A DNA stretch of 64,000 bases from Sclerodactyla briareus (GCA_026419785.1 JAODTK010005753.1:124001-188000); one strand, 5' to 3'. Shown: positions 34,738 through 46,660, numbered from the stretch's first letter. Notes: a model not told the origin generated them from the sequence alone. Numbers and translations are program-made.

Positions 34738-35769
34738 GTAAAGTGATTCTTTCAATCAACTGTACTTCGTCAGCAACTATTCCTTCTGCTAGCTGAGATT
34801 TACGCTTCATAAAATTTGTAGGAGGTGGAAGTTTTGTAGTAAAGTTGAAAAAATTTAGGCTGTAATTTAATAAGCCAGCCAATTTCAAGAATGTCCTCAA
34901 CACTGATAAAGTGTGCCGCTACTTGTACTCACAGTGGAGTCTTGGATACACTAGCAGCAAAAGGTGAGATCTATTCCTTGTTGTAGCTCTCGCTACTTCT
35001 CTATCTTTTGTTGCTTTATTCTCTTCCTTTTTCTCTGTCTAATCTGTTTGCCAGGAACGGAATTGTGTGGGGCCAGCTTTGCACCAATAGTATGGTCCTT
35101 GTTTAGGCAGAGTGGTATCGTGTGGGGAAAAACGAAATCAGTGGAAGGAGGCATGATTTACCTGTGCCGTGCCACCTCCCCCCCACCCCCAATCCCAGAA
35201 AGTTTCATAAAGTTCTAAGTGGTCCTTTCAGTCGAACATTTCTCTTCTTTCGTCCGTTTCTGTGAAAAACTCTGTTGTTGTCAAATTAGTGTACGGTGTA
35301 AACCATGCGTCTAGTTAATTCGCATTAACTGTAGGCCAGCTTGCTACAAACTATTACACAAAGGCGGAAAAAAAAACTTGGAAAACAGCCCAAAGACTCA
35401 CACAATCCTTTAGATAGGACTCCCCCATTTGCGTTTACATGGGTATATTAAAAATGGCAACAAATCTCATAAATTTTGCATGGACTTATTCATAACATGA
35501 AAAAGTGGCTTGTAACAACATAAACCCAAGGGAGACCATTGGTCCACGGGAGACTCGACTCTAACCAATGTATGCATAATTAGTCTCCTGTCTGTGCTGG
35601 GTGAACTTTGTTACAAGGAGATTCCAAAGTTCATGAATATTTCAAACCACATTGGCAATTTCAATACCTAGATTCACAACAAACGAATCTGTAGACCATT
35701 ATGGTTAATAGGAATACTGCGGCAGAGTGAATTACTATACAGTATTGCATATTTCATGTCTCTTCTCAG
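34738..35769. other. Intron of TRMT2A-like gene
   Basis: AT-rich, with a C-run at about 35176-35195 and no recognised repeat or gene. Confidence 0.55.
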
Positions 35770-35862
35770 GAATTCAAAAACTCCTGCATAAACTCTGGGA
35801 ACGAACCAAGAAATGGTCCAAGAACATCCCACGAACATCTGTCGCCTTTGTCACACCTTCGA
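35770..35862 (+). CDS. TRMT2A: TRMT2A-like methyltransferase, RRM exon 2
   Basis: The acceptor TCTTCTCAG at 35769 follows a pyrimidine tract. The split glycine codon (G at 34737 plus GA here) joins to give YYGICGIQKLLHKLW, which is the first helix of the RRM. The exon ends with RTSVAFVTPS, which corresponds to the RNP1 strand (in the human protein AFVTF). The donor is A/GTAAGT. To match the phase of the next exon the end should be one base longer. A lost G in front of GTAAGT would explain this. Confidence 0.75.
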
Positions 35863-37249
35863 GTAAGTGTTTTGTTCACTCTTATACAGACCAGCATTCC
35901 CATTCTACTTCCTCTCCTCCGCTCTCATACCTACATAGTGCCCAGTGCCCCCCCTATCGGTGGAATCTCACCATATCCTATACTGGCCCCTCAGCATCCT
36001 CCTCCTCTCAAGTTTACAATTACATTCTGGGATAGTCTGTACTTGGCACACTCCCACAAAATTGAGAAAGCACTAGAGAAAACACTACTCGGTCTGGAGT
36101 GGGGTAAATTCCCATATCTCATTTTAAAAGTTTACTTTGGAGGGTAGGGGCGCTGACCACATCCGCTGAAGGTGGGTTCCATCCGTGAATAATCTCATTT
36201 TCCCTCGCATCTCATACTTTGATACACAGTTCCCCAGTTCCGCCCCTCCATCTATCTAGCCTACAGTATTGAGCCCCATTCTTTGCGGAATTCTATATAT
36301 CCCCACACTGGCCACCGGCCACCCCTATCGTCCTCTGGCAATTCTTGGCACCATGCAAAAATAAACTGACCTCAAATAGTGTCGCTAACCATTTCCATTT
36401 ATTTGGAGCATGGATAAGAATCACCACCAGAATACATCCTCATTCTCTCTTTTTTTGGCATCAGATGGAATTGTGATTTGGGGGGTGGGGGGTCGGACAA
36501 CCAGCGCAAGTAAGCATATGCTAAGCCCAGCTAGCCTAACACGCTACGGTATTGCATATGTCCATTCGGGTGTTATGGTGATTTACGGTCAATGTAGCCT
36601 GGGGTTCACTTTGTGCGTGTGTAGTATTGGGGGTCTGTGCTTTGCCAGTTATTTATTATGATTGTGCAAGTTCTTTTTGTACTGCACAATCCCACTCTTA
36701 GCAGAATTCTGTATTCGCTCAAAGACTGTTCAATTATTGCTCTGGTATTTGTCAATAAAAGTAATAGGAAGTCCGGAGCATAAGCTGTAACAAAGAAGGT
36801 TTCCTGACAACTCAGCCCTGAGTGTGCTGTTGCATGAATGGTATAATGTCGAACATCAGCAGACAGGTCACCCACCACGGTATATCCCCACTTTTTTTTT
36901 GATCAATCAGTAGGTGCCTTTGTCAATTCTATTTTTTTTTATTAAACGGTTCATGATCAAAGAACATCACCGCTGAGCTTTTTTTTTTTTGGGTTTTAAA
37001 TGCATCGAAGTTCAAGAAAATTGCATATATCATGCCGAATTTGACCCCCAAAGACCTCCCCTTATGTTGGGATCCAATGAGCCCCCATCTGCTGTTAGAG
37101 CCCATATTTTTTTGTGCTTCAGAGATCCAACTTTTGGTTTTCACAAGGGTGTCACTCCCTCTACTACCACACCCCCTGATCTACAACTCCTGTCTGCTGC
37201 CAACCATTTTCCAATTGTGGGAGCCACTGATGAGTGCTCGAATCTGTAG
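35863..37249. other. Intron of TRMT2A-like gene
   Basis: No gene recognised. A G-rich run lies at 36480-36493 and T-runs at 36893-36901 and 36979-36991. Confidence 0.55.
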
Positions 37250-37286
37250 ATATCGAACAAGACAATGATTACATCTGTTTCTTCAG

Positions 37287-37360
37287 CAATGCGAACGAGA
37301 GGAGTCAAGCCCTGGCCGCTCTGAAGGCCACACTGAAGAAGAATGAACTGGAATGCAAAG
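37287..37360 (+). CDS. TRMT2A: TRMT2A-like methyltransferase, RRM exon 3
   Basis: After TCTGTTTCTTCAG, the frame reads NANERSQALAALKATLKK and then NELECK up to a donor G/GTGAGA at 37361. This is the second helix and last strand of the RRM (human SAAERDKALRVL followed by a basic strand). The entry phase needs two bases from the previous exon, whereas the visible donor leaves one. An alternative acceptor at CTGTAG (exon from 37250) keeps the phase but adds about a dozen residues between RNP1 and the helix and has a poor pyrimidine tract. The strong acceptor with a one-base error upstream looks better. Confidence 0.7.
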
Positions 37361-38084
37361 GTGAGAATCTATAGCCAGTTTTTGAATGAGATCAATGGGA
37401 GGCTACAAGGTAGTATATCTGTTAGTACACTCCTGGTAGAGGGGGTGGGGGGAGGAGTAGGGTTGGACTAGAAACCAGCGATATATCAACATGACTGGAA
37501 TGCCACTTGTCAGTTGCTTGACACACTCCCCAGTTTCATGCCCCTGGGCATGGGTCAGTCAAATTTGGGACATTGTCACATCCGAAGTGACCTCCCCAGT
37601 GCATCTCTTTATCCAAATAGTTTAGTTAAGTCACAAAGCTGACCTGGGTGTTGTCCTTTTACTTACTACCTTACTCGGATTATGTAGAAATGATGGGAAA
37701 CAAGCTAGTTTAAAAGTATTTCAAGTTGGAAGTTCCAATCAGCCTTTGAAATCTTCAAGAAAATAGGCATCATGAATGAAAATGACATGCCCATTTTCTC
37801 GATCACCTACACTCCTCAGCAGAAGGATTTTCAGTTCAAAATTACAGCACTCAAATTATTCCTGTTTTTGGAAAAATGGTGTCATTCCCAACTTTCCCCA
37901 AACCAGCCAGCGTAACAAAAATATTTGTTTCGCTACAGGGACCTATTCACGAAATTATGAATTTTGACCTCATACTTCGCTTTGCAACAGATTTTTTTTT
38001 TTGCAATTGTAGTTTTTGATTCCTTTGACTAAGTTTTTTTTCGAGAATCTATGCAGTCACGTCGTGTTTGTGTGTTTGTGTGTG
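37361..38084. other. Intron of TRMT2A-like gene
   Basis: Holds one member (37733-37990) of a repeat pair described separately. The exon for the end of the RRM and the basic linker was not found here. Confidence 0.5.
37733..37990 (+). repeat. Direct repeat, left copy
   Basis: AGCCTTTGAAATCTTCAAGAAAATA, CTCAAAT, AAAATGGTGTC, GTAACAAA and CGnnACAGGnACCTATTC run in order as in 42676-42960. The pair brackets the satellite blocks and one TRMT2A exon. Confidence 0.75.
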
Positions 38085-39930
38085 ACGCGAGCCAGCTTGT
38101 AAACACGATAACTTGGGATCAGGTCTCAGTAGGTCAGGCTCATACTTGGTATGTGTGGTTTCCCCATGATGAGTACACATGCACCCTAGTGTTTTGGGTG
38201 AGGTCAGAGGGCACCAAGGTCAAAGTCTGAAAACCTTGTAAAACAACTATAAGTCCATCATGATTGGTCTGATCAGTGAAATCAGGTGTAGAGCGTCTTA
38301 TGGTAGTGAGGAACCCTATTGTTTTGGTTTCGTCGGGAGTGAATTTTGGTCAAAATGCCAATTTGTAAAAATTTGATTTTCCTGGCCAATATTTCGGCTT
38401 GTAAACACGATACTCAACCCCACCCGGATGGGATAAGCTCATACTTGGTTGTGGTTTTCCCCTGTGAGTACCTGAACGCTATTGGTTTGGGGTCAGGTCA
38501 GAGGTCCATCTGAGGTCCCCAGAGGTGTTCAAAGTCTGAAAACTTTGTTAAACACGATAAGTCCAGATGGTTGTTCTGATCAAGTGAAAATTAGGTGTAT
38601 AGCTTCTTATGGGGAGTACAGGAACCCTTTGTTTTTGGTATAGGTTGGGGGGTGAATGTTTGGTTAAAAATAGAATTTTGGGTGGGAATTCGCTGTTTTG
38701 GCCAATTTTGGGCTTGTAAACACGATAACGCGACCCTACCCCGCCCTTGCATGGATGAAGCTCTTACTTGGTATGTGTATTCCCCATGATGAGTACATGA
38801 ACCCTGTGTTTTGGTCAGGTCAGAGGTCTCTGAGGTCACCAGAGGTCAAAGTCTGAAAACCTTGTCAACCACGATAAGTCCCGAATGGTTGGTCTGATCT
38901 AGTTGAATTTGGTGTATAGCTTTCTTATGGGAGTACAGGAACCCCTATTGTTTTTTGGTATAAGGTTGGGGGTGAATTTTGGTCAAAAATAGAACAATTG
39001 GGTGGGAAGTCGGATGTTTGGGGCCAATTTTGGCTTGTAAACACGATAACTCTGGCCCCCCGCCTGCATGGATGAACTCTTACTTGGTATGTGTATTCCC
39101 CATGATGAGTCACATGAACCCTATTGTTTTGGGTCAGGTCAAGGGTCATCTGGAGGTCAACCCAGAGGTCAAGTCTTAAAACCCACTTGTAAACCGATAA
39201 GTCCAAATGGTTGGTCTGATCTAGTTTTAAATTTGGTGATAGCTTTCTGATGGGGAGTAGCAAGACCCCTATTGTTTTTTGGTTCAGGTCGGGGTGACTA
39301 TTGTCGAAAATGGAACATTCGATATTTTGGCCATATTTTGGGCTTGTAACACGATAACATCGACCCCACCCCAATAGATAAAAGCTCATACAATCGGGGT
39401 ATGTGTGTACCCATGATGGGACGGACCCGATCGTTTTTGGGTCAGGTCGAAGTCCTCTGAGGTCACCAGAGGTAAACGTTTGAAAATCTTCTTAACCCGA
39501 TAAGTCCAGAATATTCGGTCTGAATCAAGTTGAAATTATGTGTGTAGCTTTTTCTTATGGGAGTATAGGAACCCATTTGTTTTTGGTTCGGTCGTGAGTG
39601 AATTTTGGGTCGAAAATAGAAAAATTCCGTGAAAATGTGATATTTCTGCCAATTTTGGATTGTAACACACGATAACTCGACCCCACCTGATGGATGAGGC
39701 GCATACAGTCCAGAACATTGGTCTGGGCAGGTTGAAATTAGGTGTGATCTTTCTCTATGGGGATACATGACCCTATTGTTTTGGTAAAGGCGGGGTGAAT
39801 GAGGCTCATACTTGGTTTGTGGTATCCCCATGATGAGTACATAACCCTATTGTTTTGGGGTCAGGTCGGAGGTCATCTAAGTTTACAAGTTCAAAGTCTG
39901 AAAACGTGAAGTTATGTGTGCTTTCTTACC
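38085..39930 (+). repeat. Dimeric satellite, about 310 bp monomer, block 1
   Basis: The word GGCTTGTAAACACGATAAC recurs near 38094, 38398, 38710, 39033, 39340 and 39660, so the monomer is 304-323 bases. Each monomer has two related halves. One begins AACACGATAACTCGACCCC and carries GATGAAGCTCATACTTGGTATGTG. The other begins AACACGATAAGTCCAGA and carries GGTCTGATCAAGTTG. Each half ends with a CCTATTGTTTTGG-like word and a GGTCAGGTC-like word. Differences are largely one-base indels. Minus-strand ORFs across it are by-products. Confidence 0.9.
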
Positions 39931-41369
39931 AAGGGTACACGAACCCTATTATTGTTAGGGTGAAGATAGGAAATTTGTCAGGGTTATGTTGCCCATAATG
40001 AGCTGTACTATCTCCCATTGGTCCGTGTGTCCTGGATGGGGTTAACAGAAACGGTCAAGGAATCACAAGCCTTGGCTTTCTGGTTATATCATCCAATCCA
40101 ATAGATTACTACAGTATTTGTAGCTTCATGGCTGGAAGGAGGACATAAAATAAGAGCTGAATGGAACTTTTAATTTTCGATTCATCTTAATTGACAAAGA
40201 GGTGGCATCAATTACAGAATTATTGTATGACCCACCTCTGACAAAGACTCCCCCTGTCTATCAAGGGTGCATCCTTACGCTGACAGTGCACAAGTGTGGC
40301 TAAATACATTACTCTCCTAAAATTATGATTAAATGTTGATAAGTGCAACTAATCATCCACAAATCCTTTTTTAAAAAAACCAGTGTGAATAAGGGAAGAC
40401 ATGTCAAAACCCACCCATCCCCTCAAATTTGATATCCATCATGCTTCCTCGTTGAATCATTCAAGTTTAAATACTTTGAGGAATTTTTACTTCGTTGTGG
40501 ACATGTTTTGTTTTTGCTGTGAAAACACACGAATGATTTCAAATCTGTCTACCCTTTATTTCACAAAGTTGGCATGATTTGGGAACCAGAAATATGCGAG
40601 AACAGGCAAATGTATGAGTTGTTGTGTTCACAGAAGCAGAACACAATAAATTTGTACCACATAAAATGAAGAGCCAGTCATTGTAATGACATTTTTTATA
40701 ATCCTATCGTATGGGAGCTAAAAAATATCTAGTGAACTTTATTCCCCCCCCCCCCTATAGTGTACATTGCAAGCTTTGTCTTTGTACATCATCATATTCT
40801 ATATTTATGATGTCTGAACACAAAAGCGATTTGAACATTTTTTTCCCTTGTCATATCAGTCATTGTATTACTATCAAAGTCTGTATTTCATTAATGTGAA
40901 TGAGACAAACAATGAAATTAAATCTTCTTTTAATCCCGAGAGATTGCCAAGCCATTGTGTTGATCCTGTCCACATGAAGAGGAAGAATGAAGTTTGAAGG
41001 GAAGAAGAGCCAACACAGATCCCGAAGCTTTCCCATAGAAGAGAGTATTTTACTGTAAAATACTATTAGCAATGGTTAGAATGTATCTTGACAAATCTTG
41101 GATGTGGTTCCACTATTGCTTGATATTCTCAGAGTCAGAGAATAGGTCACTGGAGGTAAAAATTAGTCTACTAAGCATATTTAGGAAGAAGTTTTTTTGC
41201 ACGTTTTTTCAAAAACATTGTCAACATCGTCCACATGAATTTTAAAATGTGGTACTGATCACTGGTTAGTACTATTATCGTTAGGCACTTGAAGATGGCG
41301 ACTATAGGCCAACTCTAACTATGGAGTCATCTATGAGTGTGTGAGTCAGTGTGTGCATGTTTGTATGTG
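39931..41369. other. No gene; unique intron DNA between satellite blocks
   Basis: AT-rich DNA with a C-run at 40746-40755. No exon with the expected basic linker sequence was recognised. Confidence 0.45.
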
Positions 41370-42065
41370 CGGCCTACCTCGTCAACATAACTCGACCGGC
41401 CACCATTGAATGGATGAAGTTTCATACTTGATACTAGTCCAGAATATGCCTTGTCTGATCAGGTTGAATTTGGTATACAGTAACTCTATCATTTTTGGTA
41501 TCGACTCTGGGGTCAGTTTTGTGGTGAAATTGAAAAGTGTGAAAAATTGATAATTTGGCAAGTTATCGCTTCTTAACAACCCGATAACTCAATACACCCT
41601 GGATGAATTGACCGCTCATACTTGGTATAACTATGGGTTCCCCATGCGAGTCCAATGATCCCTATTGTTTTTGAGGTCATATCAAAGTCAAACGATGTCA
41701 CGGCTGAAGTCTTCTTAACACGGTTAGTCCAGATGCCGGTGTCTGATCAGGTTGAAATTCCTATAGGGTGTACAGTATTTCCATCATTTTGGGTCAGGTT
41801 TTTAGTGAAAAATTGAAAATTGTGAAAATTCATATTTTTGCCAATTTAGCTTGTTAACATGATACTTGACCCCACCTAGATAGAGAAGCTCATGCTTGGT
41901 ATGTAGGGTCCCATAATCAGTACATAATCCCTTATGGGTTTTGGGGTCATGTCATGGTCAACTAAGGTCAAGAGAGAAAGTATGAAAATTCATGATTAGT
42001 CCAGAATGCCTAGTCTTGCTCAAGTTGAAATTGGTATGCAGCTTTCTTAGGGAAAGGAAGAACCT
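41370..42065 (+). repeat. Dimeric satellite, block 2
   Basis: The same satellite restarts near 41388 (AACATAACTCGACC) with further starts near 41576 and 41856. The matching second halves have CTTGTCTGATCAGGTTGAA near 41450 and GTCTGATCAGGTTGAAAT near 41740. It is more diverged than block 1 and about 700 bases long. Confidence 0.8.
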
Positions 42066-42109
42066 TAGGTGTGGTGTAAACGACCAAGGGGAAATTGTGA
42101 AAATACTTC

Positions 42110-42160
42110 TTTGTATGGTTTGAATTACAGCACCATTAGTGCTTTAGTTGGTCATTGCTG
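42110..42160. repeat. Palindromic AGCACCATTAGTGCT element
   Basis: TTTGAATTACAGCACCATTAGTGCTTTAGTTG is closely repeated at 62608-62640 as TTTGAGCTACAGCACCATTGGTGCTTTAGTTG. The core is a palindrome, perfect in the second copy. Both copies sit within 160 bases upstream of a TRMT2A exon. Confidence 0.7.
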
Positions 42161-42211
42161 CTAGATGACAACAGACCAACCTCTTTTAATTCTACTGCAT
42201 GTTGTATTTAG

Positions 42212-42360
42212 TGTCAGCCAAGCAGTCACTCCGCTGGCACACCTCCATAGGAAGATCAGCTCAACACCAAGCAAGGCGAGATGCAGAATTACCTCAAGAC
42301 TCCTGACAGAAGAATTTCATCGTGAGATCCCAGACATGAGGCAGTGGTTAAGCTGCAGAG
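42212..42360 (+). CDS. TRMT2A: TRMT2A-like methyltransferase, linker exon with frame breaks
   Basis: An AVTPL segment opens the exon (human VVTPLW). One base out of frame, an EDQLNTKQGEMQNYLK segment follows, matching the human PYAEQLERKQ region. Then the original frame resumes with LLTEEFHREIPDMRQWL, matching the helix before the Cys-rich core. The donor is G/GTGAGT at 42361. So the exon needs a missing base near 42235 (GG where GGG is expected) and an extra base near 42290, and has a TAG in the middle frame where Tyr is expected. It is either a decayed exon or an uncorrected read. The rest of the gene looks intact, so error is the simpler reading. The acceptor choice (42211) is uncertain. 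Confidence 0.6.
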
Positions 42361-42675
42361 GTGAGTCTCATTGGTATTTGATTAGCTATTACCATTTCAC
42401 AGAGTTGGTACAATGTTTTTATGATTTGTTTTTATTTTTATAATAAATGATAACAATAAATCAGTACGGGATGAAATAATGACTCAGGCTCAAATTCCAA
42501 TCTCCGTACAGTACACATTCGATGCAATGTTAATTGGAACTTATGGCCTGATTCTATATGTATAATATGTCCAGACTGCACCTTGAACATCCCAAAATAA
42601 AATGTGATATACGTAGAACAACCCCGCAATGTTTCTCTGTTTTCTCTTTTAATCTTAATCTTAATTTGCCTTTAA
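42361..42675. other. Intron of TRMT2A-like gene
   Basis: AT-rich, no repeat or exon recognised. Confidence 0.5.
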
Positions 42676-42960
42676 AGCTCCATTCACAGCCTTTGAAATA
42701 TTCAAGAAAATAAAAAGCCAAAAAAAATCAATGTAGTGGAAAATGAATGCCATCGTTCGATAACCTCATCTACAAGAGGCCTTCAGGTCAGCATTACAAG
42801 CACTCAAATCATTTCCATTTTGAAGAAAATGGTGTCCTTCCGCATATTTTCAAAAAAAGCCGAACCGGCTGTAACAAATACATTCGTTTTGCCACAGGTA
42901 CCTATTCCATTAAATTACGATAATTTGACCTAATACATCGTTTCCAACAGATTTTGCTTT
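42676..42960 (+). repeat. Direct repeat, right copy
   Basis: Partner of 37733-37990, in the same orientation and about 4.95 kb away. It ends with TTTTGCCACAGGTACCTATTCC, as the left copy ends with TTCGCTACAGGGACCTATTC. This looks like a splice acceptor, but the downstream frame has no homology that I recognise. Confidence 0.75.
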
Positions 42961-45054
42961 CTCTTTTTACGATGCTAGTCGTCTAAGCTCGTTGAGTTGT
43001 TTTGTTGGCTCGAGGTTCCGCCTACAATTGTTTCCTAGTAGTTTTGCTTTTTTCTTCCTTCAATTATCATTCTTGCCTGCTTGAATTTGCCGCATTTAAC
43101 TACACCCTTTCTTCAGTATCCTGTGATTTTGCGGGAGTTTTGGAAGGTTTTGGTTCAAGTCAATTTTAACATTCTTGCTAATGACCAAAGGTACAGTGTT
43201 ATTGTTAAATATTTAATGATTTACATTAGATTGAATCTGATATATATGATTTTTTCTGGCTGAGAAAAGTGAATTTCCTTCTACCATCATATGGCCTTCA
43301 TAACAACTATATCGTTAAATCACTCCTTCTTTTACTCTAAGGTCAAGAAAGACATATGGTAATGCTGTGAGGCTTGAGAAGATAAAACCCTCAGTAAGTT
43401 TCACTGTGAGGAATTACTGTATGGATTCTATACATTTTTCTGCCATGATGAGCTCCATGTATGCTTCCCTAGCACACCCCTCCCCCCTCTTTTTCCTCAA
43501 TTCTAAAGAGGGGGGCCTGGGGTGTTTGTGTAATAGGTGTTTAGAGCATCAGTCATCTACCCAAAGACCAGGTTGCGCGATCGCGTGACATGTTCAAAGC
43601 ACTCTACAAAGATATTATACCCGATCCATCAGTGACCTGCACCCTGAACCCTAAGGTGGATTAGCTCTCGGTGGGCTGCAGACTGCAAACCATTGATTGC
43701 AAGTTTGGAGCCCTTTGGGAGCCTGAGAAGTTTTTGGCAGTCTGGATTTTCCTGCAGCGCTGTTGGACAATTCACGCCGGCGCGTACAGAGAAATCTGTC
43801 TGGGGGGGGGTGGGTTTTTGAGATCCGAAACCCAAGGGAAGTGCGCCTCATAAAAAAGGCTCACCCTCCCTATTGGCAAATTAGTACAAGTTATGGGCCC
43901 TCTAGACACATGCTGCTGCAATATTTGCTGATAACAGCTGCAAAACCTCTACTGACTGCAATGAATCAGTTTTTTTTGTGTTTACCAATTATGGTTCACT
44001 TGGGTCATGGGAGGGGGTCCTGCCTGCCCCCCCCCCTCCCATGAGTGTGCCGCTGGTCATGCCTCCTTATCCTAAATGTTCCCACCCCACACTACCCCTG
44101 ATAAGAGTGGGGACTTTGTGAGGTGACTTGTGAAAATTATCGAGCGCTGTATGTGACTGCCATTGGGATGTCCCCAGGGAACACGCATATAGTGCATACT
44201 GAAATGGGGGGTCATGAGTGTACAAGCCAGAAATGCAAGCTGTCTAGTATGTTGTGACAATTCACGGATGGTCAGCAGTAACGCTCTTTGAGCATTTGAG
44301 CATGGAAAAATGCATATAAGCCCAGAATTATTGGAATATGGTATTATTAAACTATACAGCGTGCACCTCTTTTTTCACTTCCATGCCATTCATATGTCAC
44401 TTCATTGTATCCCTCATGGGAATGCGCCCATGGGCTGCCACATATGGTGCTCATTACTCTTCAATCACCCCAATTTTACATGTAGGTACGTGGACACTCA
44501 GAAGACATCCTTGGTTCAACCACACTGGTCTCACCTTATACATCGGGTTAGTGTGGGGGACTTTAGAAAAAAGATTACATTGTTTCAACCTGACTGCGGA
44601 GGAGCCATTTTTGTTTTTTTCTTCCAATGAGTATCGAGTACGCAGTCAATTGTTAGGCAGTCCGAGTCATCAATGTCACCTCAGAATTTTTAGATTTTTC
44701 CTGTTATTGTTTTTTTTTTACTAAAAATCTTATCAACCTGAAAGTTATCAAAAATTTTTATCATGAAATTATGTGTTGTGTAGCTTCCATTTGCTCCCAC
44801 AGCCCATTTATCGATGAACAGAAACAAGTGTGAATTCCCAATCGGCAAGGCTCGCCGGCAAGGGTAGGATTTGTATACCAACAAAAATAAACTAACTGCA
44901 TTTTATTCAAAGGCCACCTAACCCATAATAGCATACCTTCAACCATTCAGGCAACCCTGTGAACATTTTAATGTAGTAGACGACAACATATCCTCTAGTG
45001 ATACCCAGAACCCAACAGGCCAGCTCAGTGTTTTGACGGCAAGAATAATGATTA
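42961..45054. other. Intron; no gene recognised
   Basis: The expected central exon of the methyltransferase was searched for here without success. G- and C-runs lie at about 43802-43811 and 44028-44036. Some ORFs of 60-130 codons overlap on both strands without domains. Confidence 0.45.
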
Positions 45055-45480
45055 CTTGGAAGGGCAAGTCCAGCCCGAATTTTTTAAATGTCATAATTGG
45101 TGCATTGAAAATCATGCTAACAAACTTCCTAGCATGTTCGTCATGAAGTTATGATTTTTTTAAAAAAAATAGAGAATTTTGTGGAAAGTCAATAAATTGG
45201 CAATTTTGCAATTGGCAACATTGTGATGTGGTCCCTATCTACAATCATAAAGGAAAGTTTAAAAAATGTTCCTTAAGGGCAAAGTCCCAGCCAATTTTAA
45301 AATTCATAACATGTGCATCGAAAATCCATGCGAAATCAAACTTTGTTCACAGCATGTTCGGTTATGAATTTCAATTTTTGAAGATTAATAATCATCACCA
45401 TAAATGGGCAGTTTTTGCAAATTGGCAACATTGGATGACATCATCACTACTATTATCAAGGAAAGGTAAAATATTTCTTA
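45055..45480 (+). repeat. Two-copy tandem duplication, about 215 bp
   Basis: GGCAAGTCCAGCC, TCATAATTGGTGCATTGAAAATC, AGCATGTTCG, TATGA, AATTGGCAACATTG and CTATCTACAATCATAAAGGAAAG occur in order at 45064-45260. They recur as GGCAAAGTCCCAGCC through CTACTATTATCAAGGAAAG at 45279-45480. The copies are clearly diverged. Confidence 0.75.
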
Positions 45481-46254
45481 CTTTTCCTTTCTATGGTAGA
45501 TTGATGTTATAATAGGGTTGCCAATTCGTCAAAATCACCACATAATCTGAATTTTAGAAGGCTAATATCCTCCTCAACCTAGCATCCTATGAGCCAAAAC
45601 CAAGTGATAATCACATTGTTTTTAACATCCAAAACATTATAACATCAAACAGTATTTATTTGCTGGACTTATCCTTTATTATATATTAGTCCATATGATT
45701 CTGTAGAGCACAAAAACTTACAGACATCTTGATGTGCCAAGTCCTGTGTGATGATACAAATATTGGAGAAGATGGTGAAGTGGAGGGGACCAAGAGGAAG
45801 ACCATGAGAAGATGGAGAGATACAAGGAATGTTTTTGGAGTTTGAACAAAAAAGTGGAAGCACATTTTCCCACAAAGAAGGTTTGAGAAAAAAAATTCAA
45901 GAGCAACAGAAAGTGAGAACAAATCGGAGAATTCTGTGAAAGAATTCTTGTTGGTTTTAGCAATTACCAAACCAAACAAATAAACAGTGTTATGTCACTC
46001 ATATCAGCGCTGTGACAAAGCTAGATTACAATCCCCCGACCTGGATTGTCATATCGGGTATACCCAAATAAACAGCACTACCACGCCTGCCTGCTGAACT
46101 GTGTGACTGGTAACAGCATTGTTACAATGAGGACATGGAGGCGCTGCCTTTTACTGGCTCTTATAGGGGACCCTTAGTGCATGGTGTGTGCACTTCCGGA
46201 TAAAAGCATGAATTTTTGCACTACATGTATTTAGACCTTGACGATCTACATTGA
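45481..46254. other. Intron; no gene recognised
   Basis: A purine-rich stretch at 45770-45930 encodes a Lys/Glu/Arg-rich frame (TKRKTMRRWRDTRN) without a recognisable family. I do not call it an exon. Confidence 0.4.
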
Positions 46255-46660
46255 TTGGACACTTCACTGGTCCTATTGCCGGCCGCCATCTTGGATTTCA
46301 CAATAGCGCCATTCAGAACGATTTTTCCGATTCTCGGGGACTAGGATCAGCTATAGGTCGATTTAGTGGCGACTCCATCTTTAAGGGTTCGCATAGCCCC
46401 ATATGTACTTACTCTCAGTTATTCCCCCGCATAGCCTGCGATTTTGAATTCCAATATTGCGGTCACTGGGCACCTATATTTGACGAATCGCGGTACTTAG
46501 GACAGTTATTAGATCGATGACTGAACTCACCATATGATCACCAACAGAATTAATAGACTCGTTTGTGCTTTGTCCTTGGTGGCCGCCATGGGAACACTTT
46601 GGTAGGCCACTTTCAGAGCCGCCATCTTATTTCAAAAACATAATATTCAGTAATTTTGTC
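46255..46660 (+). repeat. Inverted-repeat partner, left
   Basis: GGCCGCCATCTTGGATTTCA, CAGAACGATTTTTCCGAT, CTCGGGGACT, AGCTATAG, then GAATTCCAATATTGCGGTCACTG and TTAATAGACTC follow in the same order in the reverse complement of 57000-56590. The similarity is patchy, so the pair is old. Confidence 0.65.

Noticed and set aside
38085..42065. Regular spaced repeats considered as a CRISPR-like array
   Set aside because: The repeat unit is about 310 bases without conserved short repeats and unique spacers, in a eukaryotic intron. It is an ordinary satellite.
44310..44724. Overlapping plus-strand ORFs of 106 and 128 codons as candidates for the missing exon
   Set aside because: No Cys-containing central motif of the methyltransferase and no suitable splice borders. 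Composition is hydrophobic and T-driven.
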